Assembly (NCBI GenBank): GCA_947179485.1
Contig: OX359245.1
Span: 66,017,067 to 66,081,066 of the forward strand
Direction of reading: 5' to 3'
DNA from: Allacma fusca
Lineage: Eukaryota; Arthropoda; Collembola; Symphypleona; Sminthuridae
DNA: 64,000 nt
The first letter of the stretch is position 1. Each line of letters begins with the position of its first letter. Shown here piece after piece: positions 35,791 through 47,702 of the stretch. The notes beneath the pieces were generated by a model, which had not been told where the DNA came from, did no database searches, and saw only the letters and a program-made list of their open reading frames with translations. A program made the position numbers and the translations under genes.

Positions 35791-38294
35791 TCAAATCATA
35801 TTTTCCACAAGTTTATCCACTTCTGCTTCTATGCATGACCTAAAGGCAGCACTGAAATTAATATCCGGAAGTAGACTTCTATCGAATACCGTGACAAAGC
35901 GGTGGTTCCCATTAGCCCCCCCCAATGCAATTGGATATACCTGAAAAGTTTATCATTCCCACGAATTAATGGATTAAAAGATTAGAGACATATTTCATAT
36001 TTTAAAGAATCCCATAAATATACCTAACATGATTACACGCTTTTAACTTTACTAATCTTAAATTATATATTATCTTTGACCGAAATTCGTTGAAAATTTC
36101 TAACTTATTCTCAAACTAATGTTAAAAATTGTACAAAAAATAAAAATTTAAAATACACGCAGAAACTTTTAATAGAAAGCCGTAACTGTGATAATTTCAA
36201 GCTCAAATCAATATAAATTTAGTGTGACTCACCAGAGCCCGGCACAGGAGACACCATAAAGAACAGGTCTTTAATGACGATCCCAGAATCCTTCGAAATT
36301 AGTTGAAGGACTGGGAAATTTGATTCTGTAAGTGAGATTGCTCTAAACGTTCCGGCCATTAGCAATGAACGAAGTTTTACTGGTATGAAAGACAAGAGCC
36401 AGTACATGCAATGTAGTCCAATTGGGGCAACTGACTCTGGAACTTCTTTAAGTTTTCCATCCACGTCCTTTAACAGGTCAACTGGAGAGGGTGATTTTAT
36501 CCTCCATCGTATGATTGGCATCAAACTGGAAATGCATTTTTTTAAATACGCCAAAATAATTAATGCGTCATTTAGTACAATTCAAATGTTGTCATATAAA
36601 TTACCCTCCAGTTTTACTACCACATATCTATATCTTGTTAAAATTTAAATAGGAGATATAAACGTTGGTATGTTCAACGCAGTAGGGTTCGACGCTGAGG
36701 GTTTACTAAATATGTTTGGGCTTTTGCTAGCCCAATTCCAGTAGTTGCAGAGCCATGCAAAATAATTTCTCCGCTTAGTCCGAATACTGAATAAAATATT
36801 TACTGGAAAATCTCAAAATGGAAAATATCGAGGAAAATACATTTTACAAAAATCAATATACAAAATACGGGATTAAAAATTAAAAAACAAAATGTTATTA
36901 AAACTAATTTTGCTTCAAGCACTTTCTATGAATGTGGCTCCCTTTTCGTAATCATAGATGACACGAAGAGCATCATAGGTGAAATGGGTGATGGGACAAG
37001 TATTTTTACCTTGGAGGAAAATACTTTATTTAAAATAAATATTGTATGATATTCATTGTAAATACATATAAAACATCTTTCTACTTGCGATCCCTTAAAA
37101 TACAAAGTACAAAATAACCTTGTGCTTGAAATTTTTTCATTTTACTAAATACAAATTGCATGCGCTTTAGTTCGGAGTTGAACCTTACAAGGCACTTTGA
37201 GGTCTAAAAATGTGAATTTTTAAATACTGTATTTTAAATTACTGTTTGTACTCTGAGAAGCTGTGTTATAAAATAACTTACTAATGATTTCCAGTAACAC
37301 TCTTATGCTGACTAGGCATAGGCACAACGTATGCAGACGTCATTTCTTCCGGGACGGAAATATGCGCTCTTTCCAAAAGGCTTTGCAGCGCCCCAATAAC
37401 AATTGATTGAATCACAGCGGCGTGACTCACACCGAAAACAGATTTAATATCATGAATCCGTTTTACAGATACAGCTTTACCAATGCTGACAACCAGCCTC
37501 GGTGGAAAGGGTAATTCAGCTCCAGGTTGGTTTTTCATTCGCAATCGCCTGCTCAATTCAATGTAGTCAGATGGGAGTCGGAGCCACATTAAAATTTGCT
37601 GGTACCAGCTCCGTCCGGAACTTTTCAATGTGAATCTGGGAAATGGAGCCTGGACATCAAACCATCTCCGGAAAATTAGTCCCCAATTACGACCGTCCAT
37701 TAGCAAATGGCTAGCCCTAATGATAATTGCCGTGCTGACGGATTCCTCATATCCCGATGACTCACAATCAGTGAGATAATTTTGAATAACCAATATCTCC
37801 CAAGGGCTTCTTCCAGCATCCCATTTGGAAATACATAAACTTCCCAGAACATGTTCCAAATCCTTTTCGCAGCATGGATTTGGTAAACTCAAATCGTTTT
37901 TGAGATCGTATTCCCGAATATGTTCCTCTAGCTTGAAATTAGTCCGCTTCCAAAAAGCATAACCAAAGAAGAATCTCCAGGTCCATTTAAGTCGATCATA
38001 TTCAGATTCCCCATTGGACTCTTTTGCTTCGATAATTCTTGACTGAAAAAGTTTTTTTAATTTTTCTGTAGAGACGGACCCATCCAGGCTAACACAAATC
38101 ACAATGTTAATATCAGCAGTCGTAGGTCCAAAAGAAGCACTTCGACTGTCCCGAGTGCTTACTATCTCAACTAAGTCAGAGGTAAAATATTTTGCAAATA
38201 TAAATGCCAGCCAGCGCATTGGGAAACATATCAGGGCAACGAGTCCTATAAAGGCAACTTCTAGAAATATTTTAATGCCAAATAATAGCATCAT
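35791..38294 (-). CDS. WSD-type O-acyltransferase, copy 2 (one-base insertion in last exon)
   Basis: Close paralogue of copy 1 with the same three exons: 38294-37282 (1013 nt, as in copy 1), 36525-36233 (293 nt, as in copy 1) and 35940-35791 (150 nt against 149). All key features are kept: the N-terminal membrane segment, SHLLMDG at the same position, TGNH at the exon 1 end and the SNFPVLQ block. The extra base is in a G run (eight Gs here, seven in copy 1) early in exon 3. It brings a stop at 35914-35912 and would cut about the last 40 residues. Since exons 1 and 2 are fully open and the fault is a single homopolymer base, it may be a sequencing error, a recent loss, or a protein that works with a shorter tail. 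Confidence 0.8.
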
Positions 38295-39654
38295 TTTGAA
38301 GTTAAGTGAATAATTTACAACTTAAATTGAAATATATTTGTTCACAGCTAAATCCGAAGGAGATGAGTAACAAAAGTATACTAATTACGTTTTATGCTCA
38401 GTACCTAATTTATTGTAACCTTTTAAAATTTCTCATGAGAAAATATGAAAATATTCGTACTATTCGGTACGTGTTTAGTGTGCAGCTTGTGAAACTTTAC
38501 AAGGAAGTTGTAATCAAGCAAGGTGAAGCTATTTGTATACTATTTGTAGTTTCTACTTCATGTATCACCATTTAATATTTATTTAATAATAAAACACCTG
38601 AGTTACCTCAAAGCTAATGTACAGAGGGTGGCAGGACACCAAAGTCTCATCCTAGCACAAAAAAAGGAGCCATGCTTAAAATACCCCCAGTTTTTAGGAT
38701 ATTCTTTTAAGTATTTTCACGGGGAGAATTTTTGTAGTCACTTTGGGATACGCGTGACGCAAGTAAATTTTTTAATGAATTTTGAATCCAACAATTATTC
38801 ATTAGCTTATTTCTTGAGTTAATCATGTAAATGAGGTTGGGGAGGCGGTGTTTGAGGATAACCAGTACTTTGTGTACCAGTGACTCCGTGCCATGCATTT
38901 AACTTTAAATATACCATTTAAATGTACTTGCTGTATGACTTTGCTTTTTTATGGGCTCTCTAATGTTAAGATAGAGTACATTGTAAGGTAACTTTAATCA
39001 GATAATTGAAAATAAATTACATTACAAAACCAGTCACTTAATTTATATCCCTGTATAACATTCCCTTGTGAACGTACATAATTACATAACACGCAGCTTT
39101 AAATATTTCACACATGTTCTAAAACAAAGTCCGGTTTTTGGAAGTTTATTAGATACTCTCCTTTACAATACGGTTTTTTTTTGCAAGCAACTTTTGGTGG
39201 CGTTCTGTTTGTTATGTGTATGCTACATACTGCTTCTCACGCTTTGAATTTCAAGACCCATGGGCAAAATACTCGATGGGAGGGGTAATTTTACAATATT
39301 TTCTGAGATGACTCAAGCGAAGGGTTAATTTTTAAAAGGATTTCCGTGTTCTTTTGAAACTTGTTCCTGAATTCCCAGCTAGCACGGAACGTTATAATGA
39401 TATCCCAACCAATTCCTAAAATTCACAATGACTTCACAGGATTGAAATGTCGTGATTCTGACTTCTTATGAATTTCAGCAAAATGTTTAATTAAGGAGGC
39501 TGCTCTAAAATAGCTCGCAAAATAACTTGACTTTATTATTATTATTATTATTAAATAATAATTTATTAAAAGTAGGCATAAACGCAGGATAATTTCCAAG
39601 TATGTTAAATCACAATTAGATAGGGAATGAAGCAATAGTACAGGTTTTCTGGGT
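38295..39654. other. Upstream flank of WSD copy 2
   Basis: A diverged and partly deleted copy of the 33.2-34.9 kb flank (shared landmarks GTGAAACTTTACAAGGAAGT, CACCAAAGTCTCA, ACCAGTACTTTGTGTACCAG). No gene was seen. A short (ATT)n run lies at 39535-39555. Confidence 0.6.
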
Positions 39655-40302
39655 CACAATGTTAGTTTTATACAGTGAATTTCCTATATAATGGTTTCCT
39701 CTTAGACAGCATTCCCTTTATTTGGGCACGTTTAAAGTTTCCCTAGGATTACATTTAGATTACATTCTAGTAATATACACTTAGGGGTATCCCTATATAT
39801 TGGCAGGTATTTTGTCATCCCTTGAGAACCACTATATATGACATTCACTCTAGCAACAAAAGTATATTCTATTAGATCTGTAGGTTTTGTATGCATAATA
39901 TGCTTAGAGTAGTATTACAAAGTAAAGTGACATGGCAAGAATATGTAATAGTGAGGAAGCCATACAATAAATTACGAAAATGTGTGTTTGGTCTAACAAT
40001 TAACATACAATGTAAAAACTGAATGTAAGGTTGTCTACGTCCCTCGGCCGTGCATTAATCGCCTATTTTGCTTAATTAAGTAACTATATCAACAGTGATT
40101 CCCAGGAGTTATCATATTCAGTATTCTAGAAATTGTTACTGTTTATAAATATTTATGTTTCCTTTGATTCATTTGTGTGCCACATGTTTATATTCTGAGG
40201 TACATACATATGTGAGGTCTGAGTTAAAACAAAAGCATAAACTTTCATGGACAACCGCACAGGTGATAATTTCAAGCTCAAATCAATATAAATCTAGTGT
40301 TA
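39655..40302. repeat. Uninterrupted copy of the dispersed repeat and a SINE-tail fragment
   Basis: 39655-39845 is the joined version of the repeat that is split at 8.0-8.7 kb. At 39998-40041, CAATTAACATACAATGTAAA and what follows match the 3' part of the SINE-like element at 48.35-48.77 kb. Nothing else was recognised. Confidence 0.55.
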
Positions 40303-41855
40303 CTCAACAGAGCCTGGAACAGGAGACACCATAAAGAACAGATCTTTAATGACGATTCCAGAATCCCTCGAAATTAGTTGAAGGACTGGAAAATTTGATT
40401 CTGTGAGACTCCTCTAAACGTTCCGGCCATTAGTAATGGATTAAGTTTTATAGGCATGAAAGACAAGAGGCAGTAGATCCAATGTTTTCCAATTGGGGCA
40501 ACCGACTCTAAATTGTCTGTAAGTTTTTCTTCCACAATCAGTAACTGGTCTACTGGAGAGGGTGATTTTATCCTCCATCGTATGATTGGCATCAAGCTGG
40601 AAATACTTTTTTTGGAATTACATTGAAATAATTAACACGTCATTTAATACATTCCAATCGTTATCATATATGAGCCTCCAAAGCATTACTACCCCTTATT
40701 TTGTCAAATTTTAAATGGGAGAATACTGAATAAAATATTTTCTGGAAAAACTGAAAATACTTTTGTAATTGCACTCCCTTAAAATACTAAATACAAAATA
40801 CACCTGTACCTGAAATATTTTGAAATACTAAATACAAATCACTTGAGTTGGATCCTACAAGATACTACAAGATTTCAAAATATGGATTTTCAAATTACTG
40901 CTTATGTAGCTCTGAGCGTCTGTGCTATAAAATAACTTCTTTCTTAATATAAATAAACGAGCACTGCACAGCCAGCATTTGCTGGCTCAGAAAGGCAGAT
41001 GTAAATAGGGTAGGCAGTAAGTAGTTGAATGCAATGGCTAGCTGAACATATCTATGGTCATCTATACAGCTAGAGCGCGCGAATATTTGAATCTTACCAT
41101 CACGACCACTGTCACGGACACTATCCACTCGCTCGAATTAGAAGAGAGGATCTCATGCTGACTATAAGCTTGGGTAATACGTATGCAGACTTCATTTCTT
41201 CTGGGATATTGAGCCTGGACACGAAACCATCGTTCCAAATTATTCCCTAATTTCAACCGTCCATTAGGAAATGGCTAGCCCTAATGATAATTACCGTGCT
41301 GAAAGAATCATTACATCCCGACTCGTAATCAGTGAGGTAATTTTGAATAATCAATATCTCGCAAGGACTTCTTCTAGCATCCCATTTGGAAATACATAAA
41401 CTTCCCAGAACATGCTCCAAGTCCTTTTCCCAGCATGGATTTGGTAAGCTCAAACCGTTTTTGAGATCGTATTCCCGAAAATGCTCCTCTAGCTTGAAAT
41501 TAGACCGCTTCCAGAAAGCATAACCAAAGAAGAATGTCCAAGTCCATTTATATCGGTCATATTCAGATTTCCCATTGGAGTCTTTTGCTTCGATAATTCT
41601 TAAATGAAAAAGTTTTTTAAATTTTTCTGTTAGGACGGACCCATCCAGGGTCACACAAATCATTGTATTCATATCAGCAGTCGTGGGTCCAAAAGAAGCA
41701 CTTCGAATGTCTCGAGTGCTTGCTATCTCAACTATGTCAGTTGTAAAATATTTAGCAAATAGTAATGCCAGCCAGCGCATTGGAAAAAATATCAGAGCTA
41801 TTACTCCTATAAGGGCAACTTGTAGAAATATTTTAATGCCAAATACGAGCATCAT
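40303..41855 (-). pseudogene. WSD-type acyltransferase, copy 3, pseudogene
   Basis: Begins like its sisters (MMLVFGIKIFLQVALIG at 41855) and is open through ASHFLMDG, then hits a stop. Just after, RWFRVQAQYP runs directly into sequence corresponding to VPEEMTSAYV. About 100 residues between those points, including the end of the motif region and the FGVSHAAV block, are therefore missing. Exon 2 (about 40595-40310) is recognisable but frameshifted after GTFRGVSQ, its donor is altered, and exon 3 is absent. It cannot make an enzyme. Confidence 0.9.
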
Positions 41856-43189
41856 TTTAAAGGTAAATAATATTTTCACAACTAAAATTGAAATATATTG
41901 TCTCACAGTAAAATCCGAAGAGGGAGTACAATAAAAATATACTCATTACGTTTTATGCTCATCGCCTAATTTACTCTATCTCTTGAGATTTCTCATGAGA
42001 AAATATTTGTGCTAATTTGTGGGTGTTAAGTGGCAGCTTGTGAAACTTTACAAGGAACTTGTAATCAAGCAGGGTGAATATATGTTTATTGCTTTTACCT
42101 CAATTATCCCCATTTAATGTTTATTTAATATTAAAACACCTGCTTAACCTTAAAGCTAATGTACAGAGGGTGGGAGAACACCAAAGTCTCACCCTAGTCC
42201 AAAGAAAGTAGCCACAAGTAGAATATTTATCTCCCGAGTTTATATGATATTCTTTTGAGGATTTTCAAGGGGTCAATTTTGATGGTCAATGGGGATACGC
42301 ACGTAGCGTAACGTAAATTATTATTTTTATTTATTTTGTGTCCAACAATTATTCATTAGACTTGGTTTAAAGTTCTGGTATGATGCTCTCCTAGGAATGC
42401 TAGCTTCCCAGGGGCTACGTCTTGTTAGGTTTCCCATTTAAAATTGCCTGTGTTATACTTAACCAGTTTCGTAAATTACGTGCTCAGGAGCCTGGGGAAG
42501 ACTCAGTGAAGGAAATGATCTGATATTGTGACGGACCGTTTAATTGAAAGAAAATATTATTGTTTCTGATAAAAACATATTGGAATAATAAATAAACACG
42601 TTTGAGTTGTGCTGTCAAATTTGGACGAACAGATCTTACAAACCTTAAATTAATCCCCATCCAATCGGCTACAATCAAAGTGTTTTCAAATACTTTAATC
42701 ACAGTCCCATCTGCAATACAAAAAATGCTCTGATCAGTAATTTAATATTGAGTTATTTACTGGCATTGCCTTGAAACTGAAATTTATCCAACCTTGGTCC
42801 TTTTTATGGGCCAATTGAAATGAAGCTGCGTCCGTCATCACGACAATTTCCGAACCAGTGTCCCCCCCACAATTGGCACATTTCACAGTGACACACTATT
42901 TTTGCCAGAATGCTTTTGATTTTGGTGACCATCTGGTATAATCCGACTGTCCTCAGGAAATTATAATCGATCAAATTTAAATACACACAAATACATACGG
43001 CGCTGTTCAAGAAACTTACAAAAGTCCTGATACAAAGCGTTTACGAATGTGGTACAATGTACCATGAATTACAGATGATTTTTGAAGACACTTACAGACA
43101 ATTCATAACGTAGAGTCATATCAGATAGCTATTAGATAAGCTCAAAATTTCCCGTGTCAAGACTAATGGCGGAACAAATATTACCGGAA
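41856..43189. other. Upstream flank of WSD copy 3, left part
   Basis: Matches 33.15-34.2 kb (for example TTCACAACTAAAATTGAAATATATTG, CACCAAAGTCTCACCCTA, GCTAGCTTCCCAGGGGCTACG). Block 42720-43030 is not in copy 1 and is an unidentified insertion. The flank is cut at 43189 by the Transib element and resumes at 48239. Confidence 0.7.
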
Positions 43190-43399
43190 CACTGTTGGCG
43201 ATTTATTATGTTTACAAATAAGTATTAGGCTAAGTTGTCATGCATACTCAATAAAAAGTGGATTGGGAAAACAAAAAATAAAACATTTAGATTTTATTGC
43301 GATTTCCAAAAATAAAAAAAATCATCACATCAAATAAGGAGTGGACAAAGCTGTGCACAACCAACGCGTTTTATAAAGCAACCACTTAAGAAAATGTCC

Positions 43400-44612
43400 C
43401 TCTTGACATTTCGTTCCTTTGCGCCCAGACACAGAAAAGTTGCCGTTTTACTATTTTGTCCGTTCCGGACGTGACCAAAATTACGAAACCCTGACCATTC
43501 TCCATATCCCTGGTGTCGCCATCAGGCAGTTTTGTGCGAGGAGAGACGTAGGAAAGTTGCCGTTTTACTATTTTGTCCCTTAAGGACGTGACGACAATTA
43601 CGAAACCCTGGCCATTCTTCCTATCCCGGTAAGAAAAACGAGGTGACGTTTCCGTGTCCCAAGACAAGGGAAAATTGCTGCTTTACTATTTTGTTTACTA
43701 GACCAGCGTTTAACTAACTCCAGTCATGGCATGTTCCTCTAGACATTTCGTTCCTTTGCGCCCAGACACAGGAAAGTTGCCGTTTTACAATTTTGTCCGT
43801 TCAGGACGTAACGACAATTACGAAACCCTGGCCATTCTCCATATCCGTGGCGTCGCCATCAGGCAGTTTTGTGCGAGGAGAGACGCAGGAAAGTTGCGGT
43901 TTTACTATTTTGTCAGTTCCGGATGTGACGAAAATTACGAAACCCTGGCCATTCTCCATATCCCTGGCGTCGCCATCAGGCAGTTTTGTGCGAGGAAAGA
44001 CGCAGGAAAGTTGCGGTTTTACTATTTTGTTCCTTCAGGACGTGACGACATTTACGAAACCCTGGCCATTCTTCCTATCCCGGTAAGAAAAAAGAGGTGA
44101 CGTCCTTGTGTCTCATCACAAGGGAAAATTGCTGCTTTACTATTTTCTTAACTAGATGAGCGTTTAATTCACCCCACTCATGTCATGTTCCTCTAGACAT
44201 TTCGTTCCTTTGCGCCCAGACACAGGAAAGTTGCCGTTTTACAATTTTTTCCGTTCAGGACGTAACAACAATTACGAAACCCTGGCCATTCTCCATATTC
44301 GTAGCGTCGCCATCAGGAAGTTTTGTGCGAGGAGAGACGCAGGAAAGTAGCGGTTTTACTATTTCGCCCGTTCCGGACGTGACGAAAATTACGAAACCCT
44401 GGCCATTCTCCATATCCCTGGCGTCGCCATCAGGCAGGTTTGTGCGAGGAAAGACGCAGGAATGTTGCGGTTTTACTATTTTGTTCCTTCAGGACGTGAC
44501 GACATTTACGAAACCCTGGCCATTCTTCCTATCCCGGTAAGAAAAAAGAGGTGACGTCCTTGTGTCTCATCACAAGGGAAAATTGCTGCTTTACTATTTT
44601 GTCAAATAGTTG
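43400..44612 (+). repeat. 117-bp repeats in a 454-bp higher-order array inside Transib
   Basis: The unit starts near GGAAAGTTGCSGTTTTAC and recurs at 43434, 43551, 43771, 43888, 44005, 44225, 44342 and 44459, spaced exactly 117 bp within blocks. Blocks of two, three and three units are separated by a shared spacer (CGGTAAGAAAAA ... CACAAGGGAAAATTGCTG ... CATGTTCCTCTAGACATTTCG), giving a 454-bp higher-order period. Because 117 is a multiple of three, frames stay open through several units. I take these as by-products. A single motif GTTGCCGTTTTACTATTTTG recurs at 45731, on the far side of the nested element. Confidence 0.9.
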
Positions 44613-44698
44613 GGGCTGATAAAAATCCAAAGCAGCTGCTTAGAAAAAATATTTGTAGGAATTGAAGAACGTCATGACCCGGATTGTAAATACATGTA

Positions 44699-45519
44699 CA
44701 ATAAAACCTGTATATAATGGCCGTTCATATAATGGATTTCTGTTAATAGTGGTAAGATTTTAGTTCCTGATCCCACCTCCTGTCCTTTGACATAGGAAAC
44801 TCACTCCATATAATGGTTTTCTATTTAGTGGAAACCTGCTCATAGTGGACTAATGAGCATACCCCTTCAGTTAAAAATGCAGCTTGAAGGACCTGTATAT
44901 AGTAGTCAACGAGTCAGAACAAAGGAATATAACTCGCGTGAACCCGAACCAATAACACAACTGCTTGAGTTTAACTCAATTAAAGGCATTCGGACTACGT
45001 TTTTAAGTATTTGAAGTGGTTTCTTGTTGTATGTATATGTACTACATGAAATAATTAGTATACATTAGGTCAATTGTATTTAAGTTCTCTGTTTCTTATT
45101 AGTACTTTGAAGTATTTAAAATAAATTACTAGTGGTTTTTATTCATCATTAATTATTAGTTGCTTAATTATTAGAGAAAAGAAATTAAATAATTTTGTAA
45201 TGAGTTGATCGAAATTACGTTTTTAATTAAGAAATAAGTTTTCACTCTCTCTAAGACTTAGAATTATTGAAAGTGTTGAAAATGTGAGTTGTGTGAGAGT
45301 GAGCTTGTTGAAGAACTACAAATGGCCAAAAAATTAGCGACTGTTTAAAAAAGTAAAAAAACTGATTTCCAATAATGTATATAAGTAAGACTGTCGGATT
45401 CGTGCTGGTGAACCTGTATGTGTATGTATTTATATAGTGACTCCTGAACACCATGTACTTATGTAGTTTTCCCTGTCTATAGTGGTCCCTAGGAAAACCA
45501 TTATATACAGGTTTTAATG
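44699..45519. mobile_element. pogo/mariner-like miniature element nested in Transib
   Basis: An 821-bp element flanked by TA on both sides (44697-44698 and 45520-45521). The inverted ends are CAATAAAACCTGTATATAA on the left and CATTAAAACCTGTATATAA on the right read inward, one mismatch. Internal words such as TATAATGG and ATAGTGG recur. There is no coding capacity. TA duplication and CA ends place it in the Tc1/mariner/pogo group. Confidence 0.85.
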
Positions 45520-45860
45520 TACATTGTTTTTGTAACGCATGAGAGGTGGCTCACAATGAGTAAGTTATTACAAAAACTGGGCTAAAACTAAAGTAGTATT
45601 ATTATTCAATAAAAATGAATAATAATATTATTGAATAAGGTTATGCGTTCAAGTTAATGATGACTTTTTGCAAAGCTTTCACGCCACTAGGTTTTTTGAC
45701 GATAGTTTGTCTTTGCTTGCCATTAAACAGTTGCCGTTTTACTATTTTGTTATATTTAACCTATCCGCCTATATATATATTGATATGTGCGACTTAATTA
45801 ATTAAATTAAATGCTTGCATGATATTTTCAAAGGTGTATTTTATTTTACCAAGGTAAGCT

Positions 45861-47702
45861 ATGGACTTTGGAAAAAAACGAAAACGAGGACAGCCACCTA
45901 AATCATGGGAAGAGAAAGGAGAGGTGGCAAAGAGAAAAGACATTTATGCTTTTAGCGAGACGTTGATGGATGTACCACGTGAGAAACTTTTACTTGCAGT
46001 TGCTCGAGTAGTAAAGCAAAATGGAGATAAGGACTTGGCGGACATTTTAGAATTTGTTTCGGCTAACAAAACACATTCAACGGAACTAATGACCAAGATT
46101 AAGATGAAAATAGACAACGTTAATCAAATTAGTCCACAAAATGCGCTAGCGATGCTTTTTGACGCGAATTTGGGGAAGTCTTTCTTCATTGCTGTACAGC
46201 GTGCTGTGAATTCTTGCGGTAAAAATGTTGTACCCTGCTACGACAGAGTACGTCAGGCAAAGACTGATTGCCTTCCTGCGTTCAGTTCATTCTCATTTGG
46301 GGATACTTTCGCAAGTGTTAAACTAGCTGCGCTGCTAGAACATACTGCTCGAAGAATTTTGGAACACCAAAAAAGCGTATTTTTACAAGAAAAGGAAAAT
46401 CTGACGGATCGTATTCTTACGTTTATATTGTCTTGGGGAATGGATGGTAGCAGTGGATTTTCCAACTATAAACAAGGTTATTCTAATGATGGTGTTGCTA
46501 ACGAAGATTCATCACTATTTGCAGTTACACTGAACCCATTAAGAATTCAGGATGGTGAAAGAATTTATTGGAATAACTCTGCTCCACAATCGTACAGGTT
46601 TTGCAGACCAATAAAAATTATTTTTGCTAAAGAAAGCAAAAATTTGGTTTTGGATGAACATAAAGATATTGTGGATCAAATTTCCAAACTGGACATTTTG
46701 GAAGTCCAGCTGAGGTCTGACATTACCGTCCGGATTAAATTTAACTTGAATTTCACCATAATTGATGGCAAAGTATTGTCATTTATTCAGGGAACTTCTA
46801 ATCAAGCGTGTCCGGTATGCTGGTGTAACCCAAAACAGTTTAACGTACCCAGTAATTTAACAAACAATTTGTTTTCGCCAAAGCCAAACAGCCTTATCTA
46901 TGGACTTTCATGTCTTCACGCTTACATTCGGGGCCTCGAATATTTCTTGAAAATTGGCTATCGTATGAAATTTAAACAATGGCAAGCAAGAGGTGGCCTA
47001 CAAATTCCATACAAAGAAGAAAAGGCTCGAATTCAGAAAGAACTCTGGGAAGAATTGAAATTACGAGTTGATTATCCTAATCCGACTGGAGGAACATCCA
47101 ACGATGGGAATACAGCCCGTAGAGCATTCCAGAACTACAAAACATTCGCTCGGATCGTAAATGTCAGAGAGGATATCGTTCGTGACTTCAGAACGGTTTT
47201 AATTTCCTTGTCGAGCCAGTTCCCGATAAATCCGAACCGTTTCAAACTTCACTGTATTTCGCTCTATAACAAACTTATGGTTGAGTACAGTTGGTACCTA
47301 CTGCCATCAAGCATTCACAAGATACTAATTCACGGAGCAGAAATAATTTCAGCAAGTCCATTACCGGTGGGGATGTTAGCTGAGGATTGCGCAGAATCGA
47401 GAAATAAATGTTACAAGTTTGATCGCACATACAGAGCTCGCAAGACTAGTAGACTTGACACATTGACTGATATGTTTCACAGATCTTTGGGTACTTCTGA
47501 TCCTTTGATATCCAGCATTTCGCTGAGACGGAGAGCCATAGTAAGAAAGCGGAAGACGCTTCCCACCGAAGTTATTGCTTTACTAGACGAAACGGAATGT
47601 GGGTTGACACCGGTCCCGCATGATGAATATAATATGACCGAGCTACCAGATGCTGTTGAAGAAAATCTGGTTCTAGAATCTGAATGCGGTTTGTTACAAT
47701 AG
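45861..47702 (+). CDS. Transib transposase (RAG1-core-like), intact
   Basis: Cut-and-paste transposase, nuclear, acting on the ends of its own element. A single 613-codon exon starts at ATG 45861 (MDFGKKRKRG, a basic nuclear-targeting-like start). All three catalytic acids of the RAG1/Transib core can be placed: D195 in SWGMDGSSGFSNYKQ, D302 in IIDGKV and E512 in AEDCAESRNK. The zinc-binding CPVC (317-320) after the second Asp, the His in YGLSCLHAYIRGLEYFL (353) and the HKILIHG block near 485-491 sit where the family has them. SRLDTLTDMFHRSLGTSDPLISS after the Glu is the typical Transib tail. No frame break is seen. Length is slightly short of the usual 650-700, mainly at the N-terminus. Promoter and polyadenylation signals were not pinned down. 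Confidence 0.93.
   Translation: MDFGKKRKRGQPPKSWEEKGEVAKRKDIYAFSETLMDVPREKLLLAVARVVKQNGDKDLADILEFVSANKTHSTELMTKIKMKIDNVNQISPQNALAMLFDANLGKSFFIAVQRAVNSCGKNVVPCYDRVRQAKTDCLPAFSSFSFGDTFASVKLAALLEHTARRILEHQKSVFLQEKENLTDRILTFILSWGMDGSSGFSNYKQGYSNDGVANEDSSLFAVTLNPLRIQDGERIYWNNSAPQSYRFCRPIKIIFAKESKNLVLDEHKDIVDQISKLDILEVQLRSDITVRIKFNLNFTIIDGKVLSFIQGTSNQACPVCWCNPKQFNVPSNLTNNLFSPKPNSLIYGLSCLHAYIRGLEYFLKIGYRMKFKQWQARGGLQIPYKEEKARIQKELWEELKLRVDYPNPTGGTSNDGNTARRAFQNYKTFARIVNVREDIVRDFRTVLISLSSQFPINPNRFKLHCISLYNKLMVEYSWYLLPSSIHKILIHGAEIISASPLPVGMLAEDCAESRNKCYKFDRTYRARKTSRLDTLTDMFHRSLGTSDPLISSISLRRRAIVRKRKTLPTEVIALLDETECGLTPVPHDEYNMTELPDAVEENLVLESECGLLQ

Noticed and set aside
43726-44540. Frames of 70-120 codons with repeated peptides
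   Set aside because: The 117-bp repeat length keeps frames open by arithmetic. The peptides differ by frame and show no constraint.
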